In this document: positions 1 through 9,769 of the stretch, one piece after another
How positions within the stretch are numbered: the stretch's first letter is position 1
How the letters are laid out: each line of letters opens with the position of its first letter
From: SIG480 sp045546975
GTDB lineage: Bacteria; Bacillota; Clostridia; Oscillospirales; JAAYXM01
DNA length: 64,000 nucleotides
Direction: 5' to 3'
Assembly (NCBI GenBank): GCA_045546975.1
Contig: JAZQDV010000007.1
Location: 1-64,000 of the forward strand
Translations under genes and position numbers: made by a program
The notes under the pieces: model-generated
The model's input: the letters and a program-made list of their open reading frames with translations, nothing else
Told to the model about the DNA's origin: nothing
Databases searched by the model: none

Positions 1-3000
1 AGTGTCGTCGTCCTTTCCGTTATCCGTGCTTGATCCAAGTACGGCTACTTCGAAGGTTATTGTTGAGATTCGTCCGAGTTCATCCTTTGCATCGACTGAT
101 ATGAGGTTTGTTCCTATCTGTGATGCTGTCGGCTTCCAGATAAGCTTTCCTGTTGAAGCGTCAATCATTGCGCCTCTCGGGAGTTCGCGTCCTGTGTATG
201 TTACAGTTCCGCCGTTTTCCTGAGCGGTTGCGTTAAGGGTTACCTCGTAGGTCTTCTCCGCAGTTGCCTGCTGGTCCTTTACCTCAGCAAACTCAGGTGC
301 GCCTGTATCCTCATAGCTCATTGCGATTTCAAACGGATCTCCAACTTCCGCATCGTATACATAGCCCTTTGATTCATCCCAGTCATCTACGAATTTAGAA
401 ATCAGTGAGAAGCTTCCGAAGCTGAGTGTTGCCTCATCCGGTATTGCCGGATCCCAAGTTATTCCCTCTATCATAAATGCCGAGTTTCCGGGATATGACC
501 TTCTTTTGATTGTGTTCTCAAGGTCGATGTTGATCATTCTGTCAACAAGTCCCTTTGCCTCATCAGCTGTAAGAGCGCGGTCAAACTTAACCTTTACCCA
601 GTTATTAAGCGAGAGTTCGCGCTGATGATCAAGGATTGTTCCGTTGATTTGAGATTCACGGTTTGCGTTTGTGGTAACATTTGCATCACGAATGAACTCA
701 CCGTCGGAGAGGTAGCTGTATATCGGTATTCCGTTCTCGTTGAGCGTCCATACACCAACGAATCCGCGGAACTCGAAGCTACATCCCTTCTGTACGTCCT
801 CTACCTTGTAGGTAACGTTGTTGTTTGTAGCATAGACTACATAGTCTGTTCTCTTGACGCCCTTCTTCGGGTCGTTGATTTCGACTCGTACTGCCTTTGC
901 TACATCAGTCTCAGCAGGTGTTCCCTCGATTGCCGTCACCTTCATTACCTTCTCATTCTGGTTGCCAACGACGTTTTCTGCTGCAATAGACTCAATGTAC
1001 TTCTTACCTGTCTGATACGGCTCGTAAACCGCTGTGAAGAGTGAATCGAGCTCGCTTGTTGACCTGCGACGGATAAGAGCCTTTTCAAGATGCTCTATCT
1101 TTGCGTTTACAGGTTCTCTCTGTGGCGGAACGCTTACAAGAGAAATTTCATCCGCATTAAAGTCGTTAAGTGCAGTTACACGGAGACGAACGTCGAGGTT
1201 CGGGTTTCTCGAATGATTTCTGAAATCCTTGATTTTATAATCCATCCAGAACGCATTCTCTCCCGGGTTTGTCGCCTTGTCTACATCGTACATCCAGGTG
1301 TATCCTCGCGGGTATTTAAGCGGAAGAGTTGAACTTATCGCAAAGTTCGGGTCGTCTCCAAACGGTACATTCGGACCTGCATACGATCCGCCGTTCTGCG
1401 TTACGAACTTATCCTTGATGTTAGATGAAACCTCAGGATGAACATCACTCGTCGGCATGAACATGTAGAGGTGGTCGTTTCCGCCGTTTACACGGAAGAA
1501 GTCTACACCGTAGGATACCTCATCGTCATAGTCAACCATAACGATTGTTCTGCGGTAATCATCAGTAACGCCGTAGGCATCGGGTGCTGATGCGTCAAGT
1601 ACCTTTACCTTTGTGTCCTTTGCGTCAAAGTGAAGCGGTACCTGAGTGTAATTTGTTCTTGACTGATTCATCTCGTTTACAAGCACGGTATTGTGCGAGA
1701 TTGTTGCCTGTATCCATTGTCCCGTATTTCCGTGAGAGAGGTTTGCAACTTCAGGATAGCCGAGGTCGGTCAAGAAGCCCATACCGTATGCTTCCATACC
1801 GAGGTCAAGATAGTCGTAATGGTTATGTCCGTACATTCCGCTGAAGTTGAGCGTAAAGTCACGCTGCGTGTCGCGGAGTGCTGTCGGGCTTACGGTATTC
1901 TTAAGCGTACCGCCCTTTATAATACCCAGACCAAAGCCCGTGAGAATTACACTCTTATCCCAGTCGTATTCTCCGTACTGTTCGATAAGTAACTCAAGCT
2001 CTTCCTCAAGGTCCTCAGGATTTTCCTTGAATTCGTCATAGCGCAACGATACATTATATACCTGAGACCTTAAGTAGATCATCTGACCGATCATTATGCT
2101 CTTCTTCCTGATTTCAGGATCGGCAGAATCCTTGGTGTAGTAGTAAATGAGCTTAAGTGCGTTGATGTCAGGATATCCACCGTACTGGACTGCCGCCTTA
2201 CCGTTTGAGTCTCCGACACCCTTTACACCGCGTCTTACAAGATACTGTATCTGGTGCGAGGTTGCCATCTGCAGATACTTCGGATCCTCAAAGAGAGGTG
2301 GCTGTTCTATATGGTTCACTTCACCTTTTTCTCTCTTTATCGCGGCATACCTTGAGAAGTCCTCACCGACACCGATGATGTTTGTTATACCCATATCGTG
2401 GTACTGCGAAGACTCATAGTTCATACCGTCGCGTCGGATGGTGCCAACGAGATGTGCGCTCATGTCACCGCCCGTTGCGTACAAGCGTCCGCCACCGTCG
2501 CTCTTGTTTGGAGCGTACAGCCAGTCGACCATTTCCTGAGTGTCCGGGAAGGTATCAAATACAAGTGCAAGCTTTGTGATACCGCCCTGGTGGTGACCGA
2601 AGTTACCGCGGGCACGGCTTCCCTTATATGCATCAAAGGCCGGTCTGAAGAAGCCGTTGTCAATGTTCTGACGGATTTCCTCAGGAGTTCTCTTCTGGTT
2701 TTCAAGTCCCCACTCTTCTGCCTTAGCATTGAGGTAATTTACAACCTCGGGGTCGTTATATATCGGATAAATCATATCATAGACTTCGGCAATTTCTCCG
2801 AGAAGAGAAGCTTCCCAGATACGTCCGACCATACCGCCGCAGAAGGAACCGCCGTCGCAGTTGCCGTACTTTCTGCCGTACTGATCATAATAATAGCCGA
2901 TGTCAAGTTCGGGGTAAAGGTCCGCTATTCTGTCGATAATAACAGCTGCCATTACACCGTATTTCTTTGCCTTTGCTCCGCCATTCTCTGCTCCGTTGAA

Positions 3001-6000
3001 GATATAAGAGTAGCCGAGGGCAGTAAGGAGGTTACGGGCAAGTGAGCCCTCAGACACTACTTCAAACCAGTTTGCATTGTGGTTGTAGTATGTCATAAAG
3101 AAATACATTTCGGGTATGTTTGCAGAGTCAACACGGCCTGTGTCATATCCCCAACCGTCATCAACCATCCAACGGTCAACGGTTTCGTTTCCTGTGAGGT
3201 TTACAGGCTTTGCTCCGGATGTAGGCGGTGACGGATTGTCCTTCGGATAGATATTTCTGTGAAGCTCGTTGTAGAGATATCCTCCCTCGACTCCGTAGCC
3301 GTAATAGAGCTTCCAGCTCTCGCTGCCGTCCTCACCGGGAGATGCAAGTGCAATTGCTTCATCTGAGAGAAGGCCTTTTTCTATGAGCATCTCACGGTGT
3401 TTCTCAAGTGCCGTAACTCTGTTGAACGCACCACCGTTTGCGGGATATTTGGGAGTTGCTTCTTCCACCGTTATTCTTCCAAGCTCATAGAAGCTTTCAA
3501 AGTCATTTGACGGGAATGAAGCTCCGCATTCGAGGCAACTTACCTTCCAGGGGTTATTGAATATATCCGCACCAAACGGATACTGTCCGTGCTTCTTCTG
3601 AAGGTCTCCGCAATACGGACATGCAAATTGGTTGTTTGCATTTCCCCTTGTATGCGCAGCACCTGCAGATCTCGGAAGATCCTGACCTGCAAGGCTATCC
3701 CATACAAAGTCAAGGCCGAGCTCAAGTGCACGGTCGGCACGTGTCTGGTAATACTCTTTTGTGCTTCTTGCCCAGGAATATTGATTTACGTTTTCCACCG
3801 CAGTTTCTATCATACTGTCGCTATAGAGTGTGCGGTATGTTTTTCCTTCGCGGAGTGTTATGAACTTCGTTTCCGTCTGTGTTACACCATTGAGTGTTAC
3901 GCTTACGGTGATTTTGTCCTCACCTAAGGCATCCTTCACCGGTGTGACTTCAGCTGCATTTCCGTTCTGCGAAAGCGTTACAACGGATGCATCGTCACCC
4001 TCCGCTGCAGCCGGGTCATGTGACCAGACAATCGATGCCTCGCCAAGCGGGAGCTCTTCACCGAACACGTTAAAGCCTCTTACATGGTATTCCCTTGCAG
4101 GAGCATTTTTGTTCATTATAAATGTCGGGAGGAGGTATTTTTCTACAACACTGCCCTTACCGTCGTTATAGTAGCTGTCCACTTCAACGATTTCAAGTGT
4201 TTCAAGTCTTACCTTCTCATCGGGAATGCTGCCGTCGTTTACCTCAACGTCGATAAGCTGAGTTTTAGTCTCGCCGTTGTAGGTTATTGTTGCCTCAATC
4301 TCGGCTGTGCCGACCTGGACACCTGTTACAGTACCCTTTGTTGGGTCAACGGTGATATTCTCCCCACCGCTCTTGACAGCATAAGTTACTGTTATATACT
4401 CATCAATATACGGATCTTGCGCAATATCCTGCTTTGTGATATCGGAAGGCACTTCCTTATATGTTGCAGTTGAGTATACAAACTCGTCTTCCGTCTCTAT
4501 CCTGATATCAGGAAGCGCTGTTTTTCCTATTGCCACATCAACCTTATCTGCACTTACCGCAGTTATTGCAGGAAGCGAAGGTCTGTTTCTGAGGCGCATA
4601 TCGAGAACAGTTATATAATGTCTGTTGTTCTTCGTATTCTTTTCTCTTGCGATAAAGTTTATGCTGTGAACGCCTGCTGTGAGCTCAATTGTACGAAGCT
4701 CCTCTTTCTTCATCATATTATCGCTCTGCTCATTTATGTGGACAGTTCCTATGAACACACCGTCAACATAAACATCTGCAGCAGCTGCGTTATATGTTCT
4801 GTCAGAGAACGTGAATTCAAACTTGTACAAGCCCTCGTAAGGTACATCTACCTTTATTACAGCGTTGTTGTAGAGACCCGAAGCTGCGAGTTCAAGAGAG
4901 TTGCCGTACTCACCATTGATTACGGAGCTCATAATAGATGCCGAGGAATTATCGTAGTCGATTTCCCAGCCTGCCTCGTCAATGGTTATCTTCTTCGGCT
5001 GTTTCGGGAGAATGTCTGAGAAAACTATAACAAGGTCGCGCATATCACTCTCGCCAACCGTTACCGTAATCTCGTTTGTTTCTACGGTTGCGCCGTGGAG
5101 TGTAACATCTGCCGATATTTTTGCAACGGTGCCCTTTGTTACACCAAAGATTTTACCGTTTTCATCAATCGTTACACCGCCTGAATACGCAGGGTCATCT
5201 ATTGTGATGTTCCATACAACGCTTGCATCGGGAACGTAGATATCACGGCCTGCAGTATTCTTACCTGTTATTACAAGCTGCTCATCTCGAAGATGACCGA
5301 CTTCCGGAAGCTCGTGGAGTGTTGCTTCCGCTACCGGTGTATTGTCATTTACGGTAATCTTTGCCGTTGCCTCTGCGGAATAGCTTCCGCTTGCAAGTGT
5401 TACGGAAATCTCACCCTCACCGCGATTAAGTCCTGTTACAACACCATCGTCTGAAACTGAAACTACATTCGGTGTAAGTGACTTGTATGTTACGGTTACA
5501 CCTGCAAGATCAATCGGGTTTGCATTGGAGTCGTATGCAACAGGTGTTACGGTTGTTGTAGTTCCTGCGTCAATTGTATCAGCTGCAGGAGTAAGTGTTC
5601 CGTAAAGGAGACGTACCGGCATACCGGAAACGGTAATTTCCACAAAGCCTGTTGCCTTGACGCCGTTAATATCAAATTCTGCAAAAATCTTGCCCGGTCC
5701 GTTCTTACCCATAAGGGTTGTTGATGTTGTTACTCGGGTATCGCCCGGCTTTACGGTTGAAATTCCGGGGATTCCGAAGTTGTCTGCAACGTTTGTATCA
5801 CCGGAATAGAAGTTTACAAGTTCAGAATTCCACAATGAATTGAGAACAAACGGAGTTCCCGAGGATGCGATCGGTTTTGCGTGGACATCTATCATTGAGC
5901 CTGCCATTCCGACATCAAGATTTCCCTCAACTTCAACGTCTACACCTGCGACACCAACCTCACGAATTTCAAAATCGTCAAACCAGATAGAGCCGTCAAA

Positions 6001-9000
6001 GCCTTTCATACCTGCGTTTGTGGATTTTATCGTGATTCTCGGTGAAATATATATTTCAGGTTCCTCGGTTGTTGTAGGTGCAACTACCGGAACTGTAAGA
6101 TATGTCCATTCACCGCATCTTGTCGCTGTCCATTCTTCTGTTTTTGAAATATCCCAGCCCTTGATACTGTCAAACGCAGTTTCATCCGTCGTATTTGCCA
6201 TATCCTGTCTGTAATAGGCTATTGTGTCAACTGTAATACCGAGATCTGCAGCATTAAGGGGCTTTTCGTAATCAGACTTGAACTTGAAGGAGAGCTGATA
6301 AAGTCTTCCCGGAACGACCTTTACAGCACCCATCCTCTGAAGCTGGATAACGCGTGTTCCCTGTGCTCCGCCGTCGGGCTTGAAGTCTACACGGAGAGCA
6401 TGGTTATTTGCATTATCGCTTGTCGGTGTCGCCTGAACGCCGAATGTGAGGTATGTATCACTCGCGCTCGCCTCAGGTCCCCACCAGAGTCTGCCCTTGC
6501 CTTCAAAGGTCATGTTGTAGCCTTCCGACATATTTTTACCTGTCGGGCCTACTACGAGACGGTATTTTGAAGTCTTTGTTGTTCCACCAAATGTAATCGT
6601 TGATGTGATTTCAACAATACCGGGGTTCTTTGTTGTAAGCTTTGTCTTATCTGCTGAGAGCTCTGCTACATCCGTACCGCTTATTGTTGCAACTGATACG
6701 GAATCGAGAGTGATATCAGCAGGATCCACGCCATCAAGAACGGTATCTGCAACATCTGCGGGGTTGTATGTTACATTGTATACCATTCCAAAAGGCGCAA
6801 GACCTACCTGAACGAGCTCGCCGTTTTCTTCAACAATCTCGTCCTCTATACCGTCAAGGTCTATATTTACTGTCTCAAAATTTTCGGCGACTCCCACAAG
6901 AGAAAACTCTCTTAAATGGAATTTAGAGGCATCAGGGTAAGTACTTGTATCAAGCTTAAAGAACACATAATACTCTCCGCGGGAAGGAAGTGTCACCTTA
7001 CCTACATTTTTGTACGGAGTATCGTCTGCACGGACTCCGTTTGTGATAAGTTTTCCTATCGGAGTTTTGTCCTTTATCATATCGGCTGTAGCTTGCCCTG
7101 TCCCGTTTACGGGAAGAACATATACGTCAGCATTTACGCCGTCAGCATTTTCCCAGGGCTTTGCCATAAAGTCGTATGTGCCCTTGTTGTCCACTTTGAT
7201 TTTGTAGGCAGCAATCGACTCTTTTCCTGAGCCTACATCAGCTTCTCTGAGTTCGTGGAACAATGAATAAGGCCAAATAACTCCGTATGTGATATTCTGC
7301 TTAAAGCTGTATGCCCAAAGGTCTGTTTCAGTTTCTTCAATTTCGCTGTATGAATCAACCTTTTCAAAGCCGACAATTCTTCCGTTACTGTCAAGCTGAC
7401 TTCTATCCTTTACAACATCTGCAGAGAGAATATATCTGAAGCTCTTTCCTGCACTACCGGTGTCAACGGGGTATATTCTCAGTCCTACAGAGTCGGTCTC
7501 GCCGGTGCTCTTTCTTGTCGCCGTAATTGTAGCAACACCGTCTGTTTCCTTAACCGGTGTTATCTTGCCGTCTGCGGAAATAGTCATTGTGTCCGGCTGA
7601 TTGGACGTGTACTCAATATCGGCTGAATCTACCGCACCGTAGCTTCCTTTAACCTCCCAGACCTCCTTCGCAGAAAGCTGGGCTGTCTCATTAAGCTCAA
7701 TTTCTTCTTTGTCAATGCTTAAGTCAAAATCTATTACCGTGTCAGAATCTGACGGAGTAAGCTTTATGCCCGCAAGCATAAGCATCTGAGCTGTGTCACC
7801 TTTATTTGCTATTTCGAGCGAGGTCTCATCGCAGTTAAGCACAAGAAGGTATTTTGTGTCGCCTCTGACCGCCTCCACTTCTTCGACAAATGTATATTCG
7901 CTTGCCGAATCAACGCTTGAATCAAAGTATCCGACCTTATCATCATCTTTAAGAGATGAAGGATTTGTAAATGAGCTCTCGTCTGCAATAAAGTATACTG
8001 CAGGTGCCGCACCGTTTGTACCGTCGTTCTTTGACTTCAAGGAAAGAAGGTATTTGCCCGGTGCATCTATAACAAGCTCGAGCGCCATATACGGAGAACC
8101 TGAGTTTGTTCCGTAATTCGCAATCTTCGGCTGGAAATAAAGACCTGCATAGGTCGAAAAACGGAAGCCGTTATTGCCCTGGCCTGACCAACTTACAAAC
8201 TTCCACTTATCAGTGAGCTTAATATCTCCGTCCACCTCTGTATCTCTCGTATCAAGAGTATAGAAGGCTTCAGCCGGGTCGCCATCACCGTAGTAGCCTG
8301 CCGGGACTTGTGTCTCATAGTCAGCCACCTTGGAAAATCCGAAATAGCCGTCCTGAACCATAGCACCTGAACCGTTGACACGGTGGTAGTAGCCACTGCC
8401 CCATAAATCCGTGCTTCCCTGAATCTGATTCAAATTGGTCGCATCTGCGGTAGTTACATACTCATAGACGCGCGGAATCTTCTTCGGTGATATCTGAAGC
8501 TTTACGGTATCGGTACTTCCTGTATTCTTGTTTTTTACCGTAATAGTCGCAAGGCCGGTTGTCGGTGCAATCGGAGTTATCTTTCCGGTTGCGGAAATCG
8601 ACATGCTTGCAGGCTGATCATTTGTAATCTCAATATCTTCCCACGGAACATTGTCGACATTTCCTTTGACCTCCCATACTTCACTTACGGAAAGCTGAGC
8701 TGTCTCGTCAATTTCTATTTCTTCTCTATCAATACTTGCATCAAAGCCTGTTACCGTATCGAAAGAAGACGGGGTAAGCTTTATGCCCGAAAGCATGAGC
8801 ATTTGGGCTGAATCACCCGCGTTTGATATTGTGAGCGAGGTTTCATCACAGTTAAACACAAGGAGATACTCTGTATCGCCCTCGTCTGCCGTAACCTCTC
8901 CTATATAGGTATAGTTCTTTGCGGAATCAGCCGCGGAGTTGTAGTAGCCCACTCTGTCACTTTCATTAAGTGATGACGGGTCTGTAAATGAGCTTTCATC

Positions 9001-9582
9001 TGCAATGAAATATACTGCCGGAGCAGCACCGTTTGTAGCGTCATTTTTCGACTTTACGGAAAGAAGATAGTCTCCGGGCTTATCTATAATAAGCTTGAGC
9101 GCCATATACGGAGAAGCTGAATTTGTTCCGTATTTGGAGATAGACGGCTGGAAATAAAGACCTGCATAGGCCGAAAAACGGAAGCTGTTATTTCCCTGAC
9201 CTGCCCAACTTACGAACTTCCACTTATCTGTGAGTTTTGCATCGCCGTCTTCTGTATCATCTCTTGTGTCGAGAGTGTAGAAGGGTTCTGCAGGGTCACC
9301 GGTGCCATAATAATCCTTCGGAACTACGGTTTCATAATCAGCTACCGCAGAATATCCGAAATAGCCGTCCTGAACCATAGCACCTGAACCGTTGACACGG
9401 TGGTAGTAGCCATCGCCCCACTTATCCGTGCTTCCTTTCATCTGTTCTATATTTGTCGCGGCTGCGGTAGTTATGTACTCATATACGCGCTGTGTCGATC
9501 CCTGTTCAGCATAAACAGGCATCGTCGGCAAGAACGATACGCACATCACAAGAACCAGAACTAGTGATAATATCCTTTTCAT
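1..9582 (-). CDS. Giant secreted multidomain heparinase II/III-family polysaccharide lyase (C-terminus beyond window)
   Basis: A single open frame runs from ATG at 9582 (AGGAGG at 9588-9593) off the left edge: 3194 codons with no stop seen. Residues 1-28 form a signal peptide ending VYA-E. Two 339-residue copies follow (33-371, 372-710), each a beta-rich module plus a Big2-like Ig domain, then a diverged third. About 1010-1200 resembles CBM4/9, 1265-1430 is Big2-like, 1535-1660 is CBM6/35-like. The heparinase helical domain starts near 1930: zinc-ribbon cysteines at 1988, 1991, 2016 and 2019, DGMNYESSQYH at 2385-2395 with Tyr2389 and His2395. The beta-sheet domain has GHNHYDYLDL (His2586, His2588) and SHNTVLV (His2630). 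A He_PIG-like Ig domain closes the visible part. In known heparinase II/III lyases such Tyr/His residues act in beta-elimination of uronic-acid polysaccharides; the substrate here is unknown. It probably anchors or binds at the cell surface through the missing C-terminus. Confidence 0.88.
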   Translation of the reverse strand, partial: MKRILSLVLVLVMCVSFLPTMPVYAEQGSTQRVYEYITTAAATNIEQMKGSTDKWGDGYYHRVNGSGAMVQDGYFGYSAVADYETVVPKDYYGTGDPAEPFYTLDTRDDTEDGDAKLTDKWKFVSWAGQGNNSFRFSAYAGLYFQPSISKYGTNSASPYMALKLIIDKPGDYLLSVKSKNDATNGAAPAVYFIADESSFTDPSSLNESDRVGYYNSAADSAKNYTYIGEVTADEGDTEYLLVFNCDETSLTISNAGDSAQMLMLSGIKLTPSSFDTVTGFDASIDREEIEIDETAQLSVSEVWEVKGNVDNVPWEDIEITNDQPASMSISATGKITPIAPTTGLATITVKNKNTGSTDTVKLQISPKKIPRVYEYVTTADATNLNQIQGSTDLWGSGYYHRVNGSGAMVQDGYFGFSKVADYETQVPAGYYGDGDPAEAFYTLDTRDTEVDGDIKLTDKWKFVSWSGQGNNGFRFSTYAGLYFQPKIANYGTNSGSPYMALELVIDAPGKYLLSLKSKNDGTNGAAPAVYFIADESSFTNPSSLKDDDKVGYFDSSVDSASEYTFVEEVEAVRGDTKYLLVLNCDETSLEIANKGDTAQMLMLAGIKLTPSDSDTVIDFDLSIDKEEIELNETAQLSAKEVWEVKGSYGAVDSADIEYTSNQPDTMTISADGKITPVKETDGVATITATRKSTGETDSVGLRIYPVDTGSAGKSFRYILSADVVKDRSQLDSNGRIVGFEKVDSYSEIEETETDLWAYSFKQNITYGVIWPYSLFHELREADVGSGKESIAAYKIKVDNKGTYDFMAKPWENADGVNADVYVLPVNGTGQATADMIKDKTPIGKLITNGVRADDTPYKNVGKVTLPSRGEYYVFFKLDTSTYPDASKFHLREFSLVGVAENFETVNIDLDGIEDEIVEENGELVQVGLAPFGMVYNVTYNPADVADTVLDGVDPADITLDSVSVATISGTDVAELSADKTKLTTKNPGIVEITSTITFGGTTKTSKYRLVVGPTGKNMSEGYNMTFEGKGRLWWGPEASASDTYLTFGVQATPTSDNANNHALRVDFKPDGGAQGTRVIQLQRMGAVKVVPGRLYQLSFKFKSDYEKPLNAADLGITVDTIAYYRQDMANTTDETAFDSIKGWDISKTEEWTATRCGEWTYLTVPVVAPTTTEEPEIYISPRITIKSTNAGMKGFDGSIWFDDFEIREVGVAGVDVEVEGNLDVGMAGSMIDVHAKPIASSGTPFVLNSLWNSELVNFYSGDTNVADNFGIPGISTVKPGDTRVTTSTTLMGKNGPGKIFAEFDINGVKATGFVEITVSGMPVRLLYGTLTPAADTIDAGTTTTVTPVAYDSNANPIDLAGVTVTYKSLTPNVVSVSDDGVVTGLNRGEGEISVTLASGSYSAEATAKITVNDNTPVAEATLHELPEVGHLRDEQLVITGKNTAGRDIYVPDASVVWNITIDDPAYSGGVTIDENGKIFGVTKGTVAKISADVTLHGATVETNEITVTVGESDMRDLVIVFSDILPKQPKKITIDEAGWEIDYDNSSASIMSSVINGEYGNSLELAASGLYNNAVIKVDVPYEGLYKFEFTFSDRTYNAAAADVYVDGVFIGTVHINEQSDNMMKKEELRTIELTAGVHSINFIAREKNTKNNRHYITVLDMRLRNRPSLPAITAVSADKVDVAIGKTALPDIRIETEDEFVYSTATYKEVPSDITKQDIAQDPYIDEYITVTYAVKSGGENITVDPTKGTVTGVQVGTAEIEATITYNGETKTQLIDVEVNDGSIPDEKVRLETLEIVEVDSYYNDGKGSVVEKYLLPTFIMNKNAPAREYHVRGFNVFGEELPLGEASIVWSHDPAAAEGDDASVVTLSQNGNAAEVTPVKDALGEDKITVSVTLNGVTQTETKFITLREGKTYRTLYSDSMIETAVENVNQYSWARSTKEYYQTRADRALELGLDFVWDSLAGQDLPRSAGAAHTRGNANNQFACPYCGDLQKKHGQYPFGADIFNNPWKVSCLECGASFPSNDFESFYELGRITVEEATPKYPANGGAFNRVTALEKHREMLIEKGLLSDEAIALASPGEDGSESWKLYYGYGVEGGYLYNELHRNIYPKDNPSPPTSGAKPVNLTGNETVDRWMVDDGWGYDTGRVDSANIPEMYFFMTYYNHNANWFEVVSEGSLARNLLTALGYSYIFNGAENGGAKAKKYGVMAAVIIDRIADLYPELDIGYYYDQYGRKYGNCDGGSFCGGMVGRIWEASLLGEIAEVYDMIYPIYNDPEVVNYLNAKAEEWGLENQKRTPEEIRQNIDNGFFRPAFDAYKGSRARGNFGHHQGGITKLALVFDTFPDTQEMVDWLYAPNKSDGGGRLYATGGDMSAHLVGTIRRDGMNYESSQYHDMGITNIIGVGEDFSRYAAIKREKGEVNHIEQPPLFEDPKYLQMATSHQIQYLVRRGVKGVGDSNGKAAVQYGGYPDINALKLIYYYTKDSADPEIRKKSIMIGQMIYLRSQVYNVSLRYDEFKENPEDLEEELELLIEQYGEYDWDKSVILTGFGLGIIKGGTLKNTVSPTALRDTQRDFTLNFSGMYGHNHYDYLDLGMEAYGMGFLTDLGYPEVANLSHGNTGQWIQATISHNTVLVNEMNQSRTNYTQVPLHFDAKDTKVKVLDASAPDAYGVTDDYRRTIVMVDYDDEVSYGVDFFRVNGGNDHLYMFMPTSDVHPEVSSNIKDKFVTQNGGSYAGPNVPFGDDPNFAISSTLPLKYPRGYTWMYDVDKATNPGENAFWMDYKIKDFRNHSRNPNLDVRLRVTALNDFNADEISLVSVPPQREPVNAKIEHLEKALIRRRSTSELDSLFTAVYEPYQTGKKYIESIAAENVVGNQNEKVMKVTAIEGTPAETDVAKAVRVEINDPKKGVKRTDYVVYATNNNVTYKVEDVQKGCSFEFRGFVGVWTLNENGIPIYSYLSDGEFIRDANVTTNANRESQINGTILDHQRELSLNNWVKVKFDRALTADEAKGLVDRMINIDLENTIKRRSYPGNSAFMIEGITWDPAIPDEATLSFGSFSLISKFVDDWDESKGYVYDAEVGDPFEIAMSYEDTGAPEFAEVKDQQATAEKTYEVTLNATAQENGGTVTYTGRELPRGAMIDASTGKLIWKPTASQIGTNLISVDAKDELGRISTITFEVAVLGSSTDNGKDDDT
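7453..9486 (-). repeat. In-frame 1017-bp tandem duplication inside the giant lyase gene
   Basis: Residues 33-371 and 372-710 of the protein are consecutive copies with a period of exactly 1017 bp (339 codons). Long stretches are identical at nucleotide level, for example around 8341-8396 and 9358-9413. Both begin VYEY and both contain VNGSGAMVQDGYFG and an Ig-like tail. A third, strongly diverged unit appears to begin near residue 711. Confidence 0.9.
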
Positions 9583-9621
9583 ATTGTCTCCTCCTATCGC
9601 TTCTAAAAACATTTATCTTCT

Positions 9622-9635
9622 TGCACTTTCGTGCA
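9622..9635 (-). other. Small hairpin in the 5' leader of the giant lyase gene
   Basis: TGCAC-TTTC-GTGCA lies 40 bp upstream of the start codon of the lyase. It may stabilise or regulate the leader; there is no T-tract, so it is not a terminator. A weak promoter candidate (TTTACT, 17 bp, TATTAT) lies further upstream on the minus strand. Confidence 0.35.
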
Positions 9636-9720
9636 TTACTGTTCAATATCATAATACAATATGCAAATGCAAAAGTAAATGGTAAATCTCTCCCAAAAAT
9701 AGTAAAATCGTCCCGTTGTG

Positions 9721-9759
9721 CAAAAATCGGGAAAGACTATTTGTCTTTCCCGATTTTTG
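9721..9759 (-). terminator. Rho-independent terminator of glyS
   Basis: A perfect 17-bp stem (9721-9737 with 9743-9759) has a 5-nt loop and ends in T5 on the minus strand, 11 bp after the glyS stop. Confidence 0.9.
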
Positions 9760-9769
9760 ATATATAGGA

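Noticed and set aside
1..9240. Many plus-strand open frames (for example 625-1044, 2398-3045, 5840-6214) opposite the giant lyase.
   Set aside because: They lack ribosome binding sites and are antisense shadows of the continuous, domain-rich minus-strand frame.
7453..9486. CRISPR-like or satellite repeat.
   Set aside because: The repeat unit is 1017 bp, in frame, and encodes a protein module.
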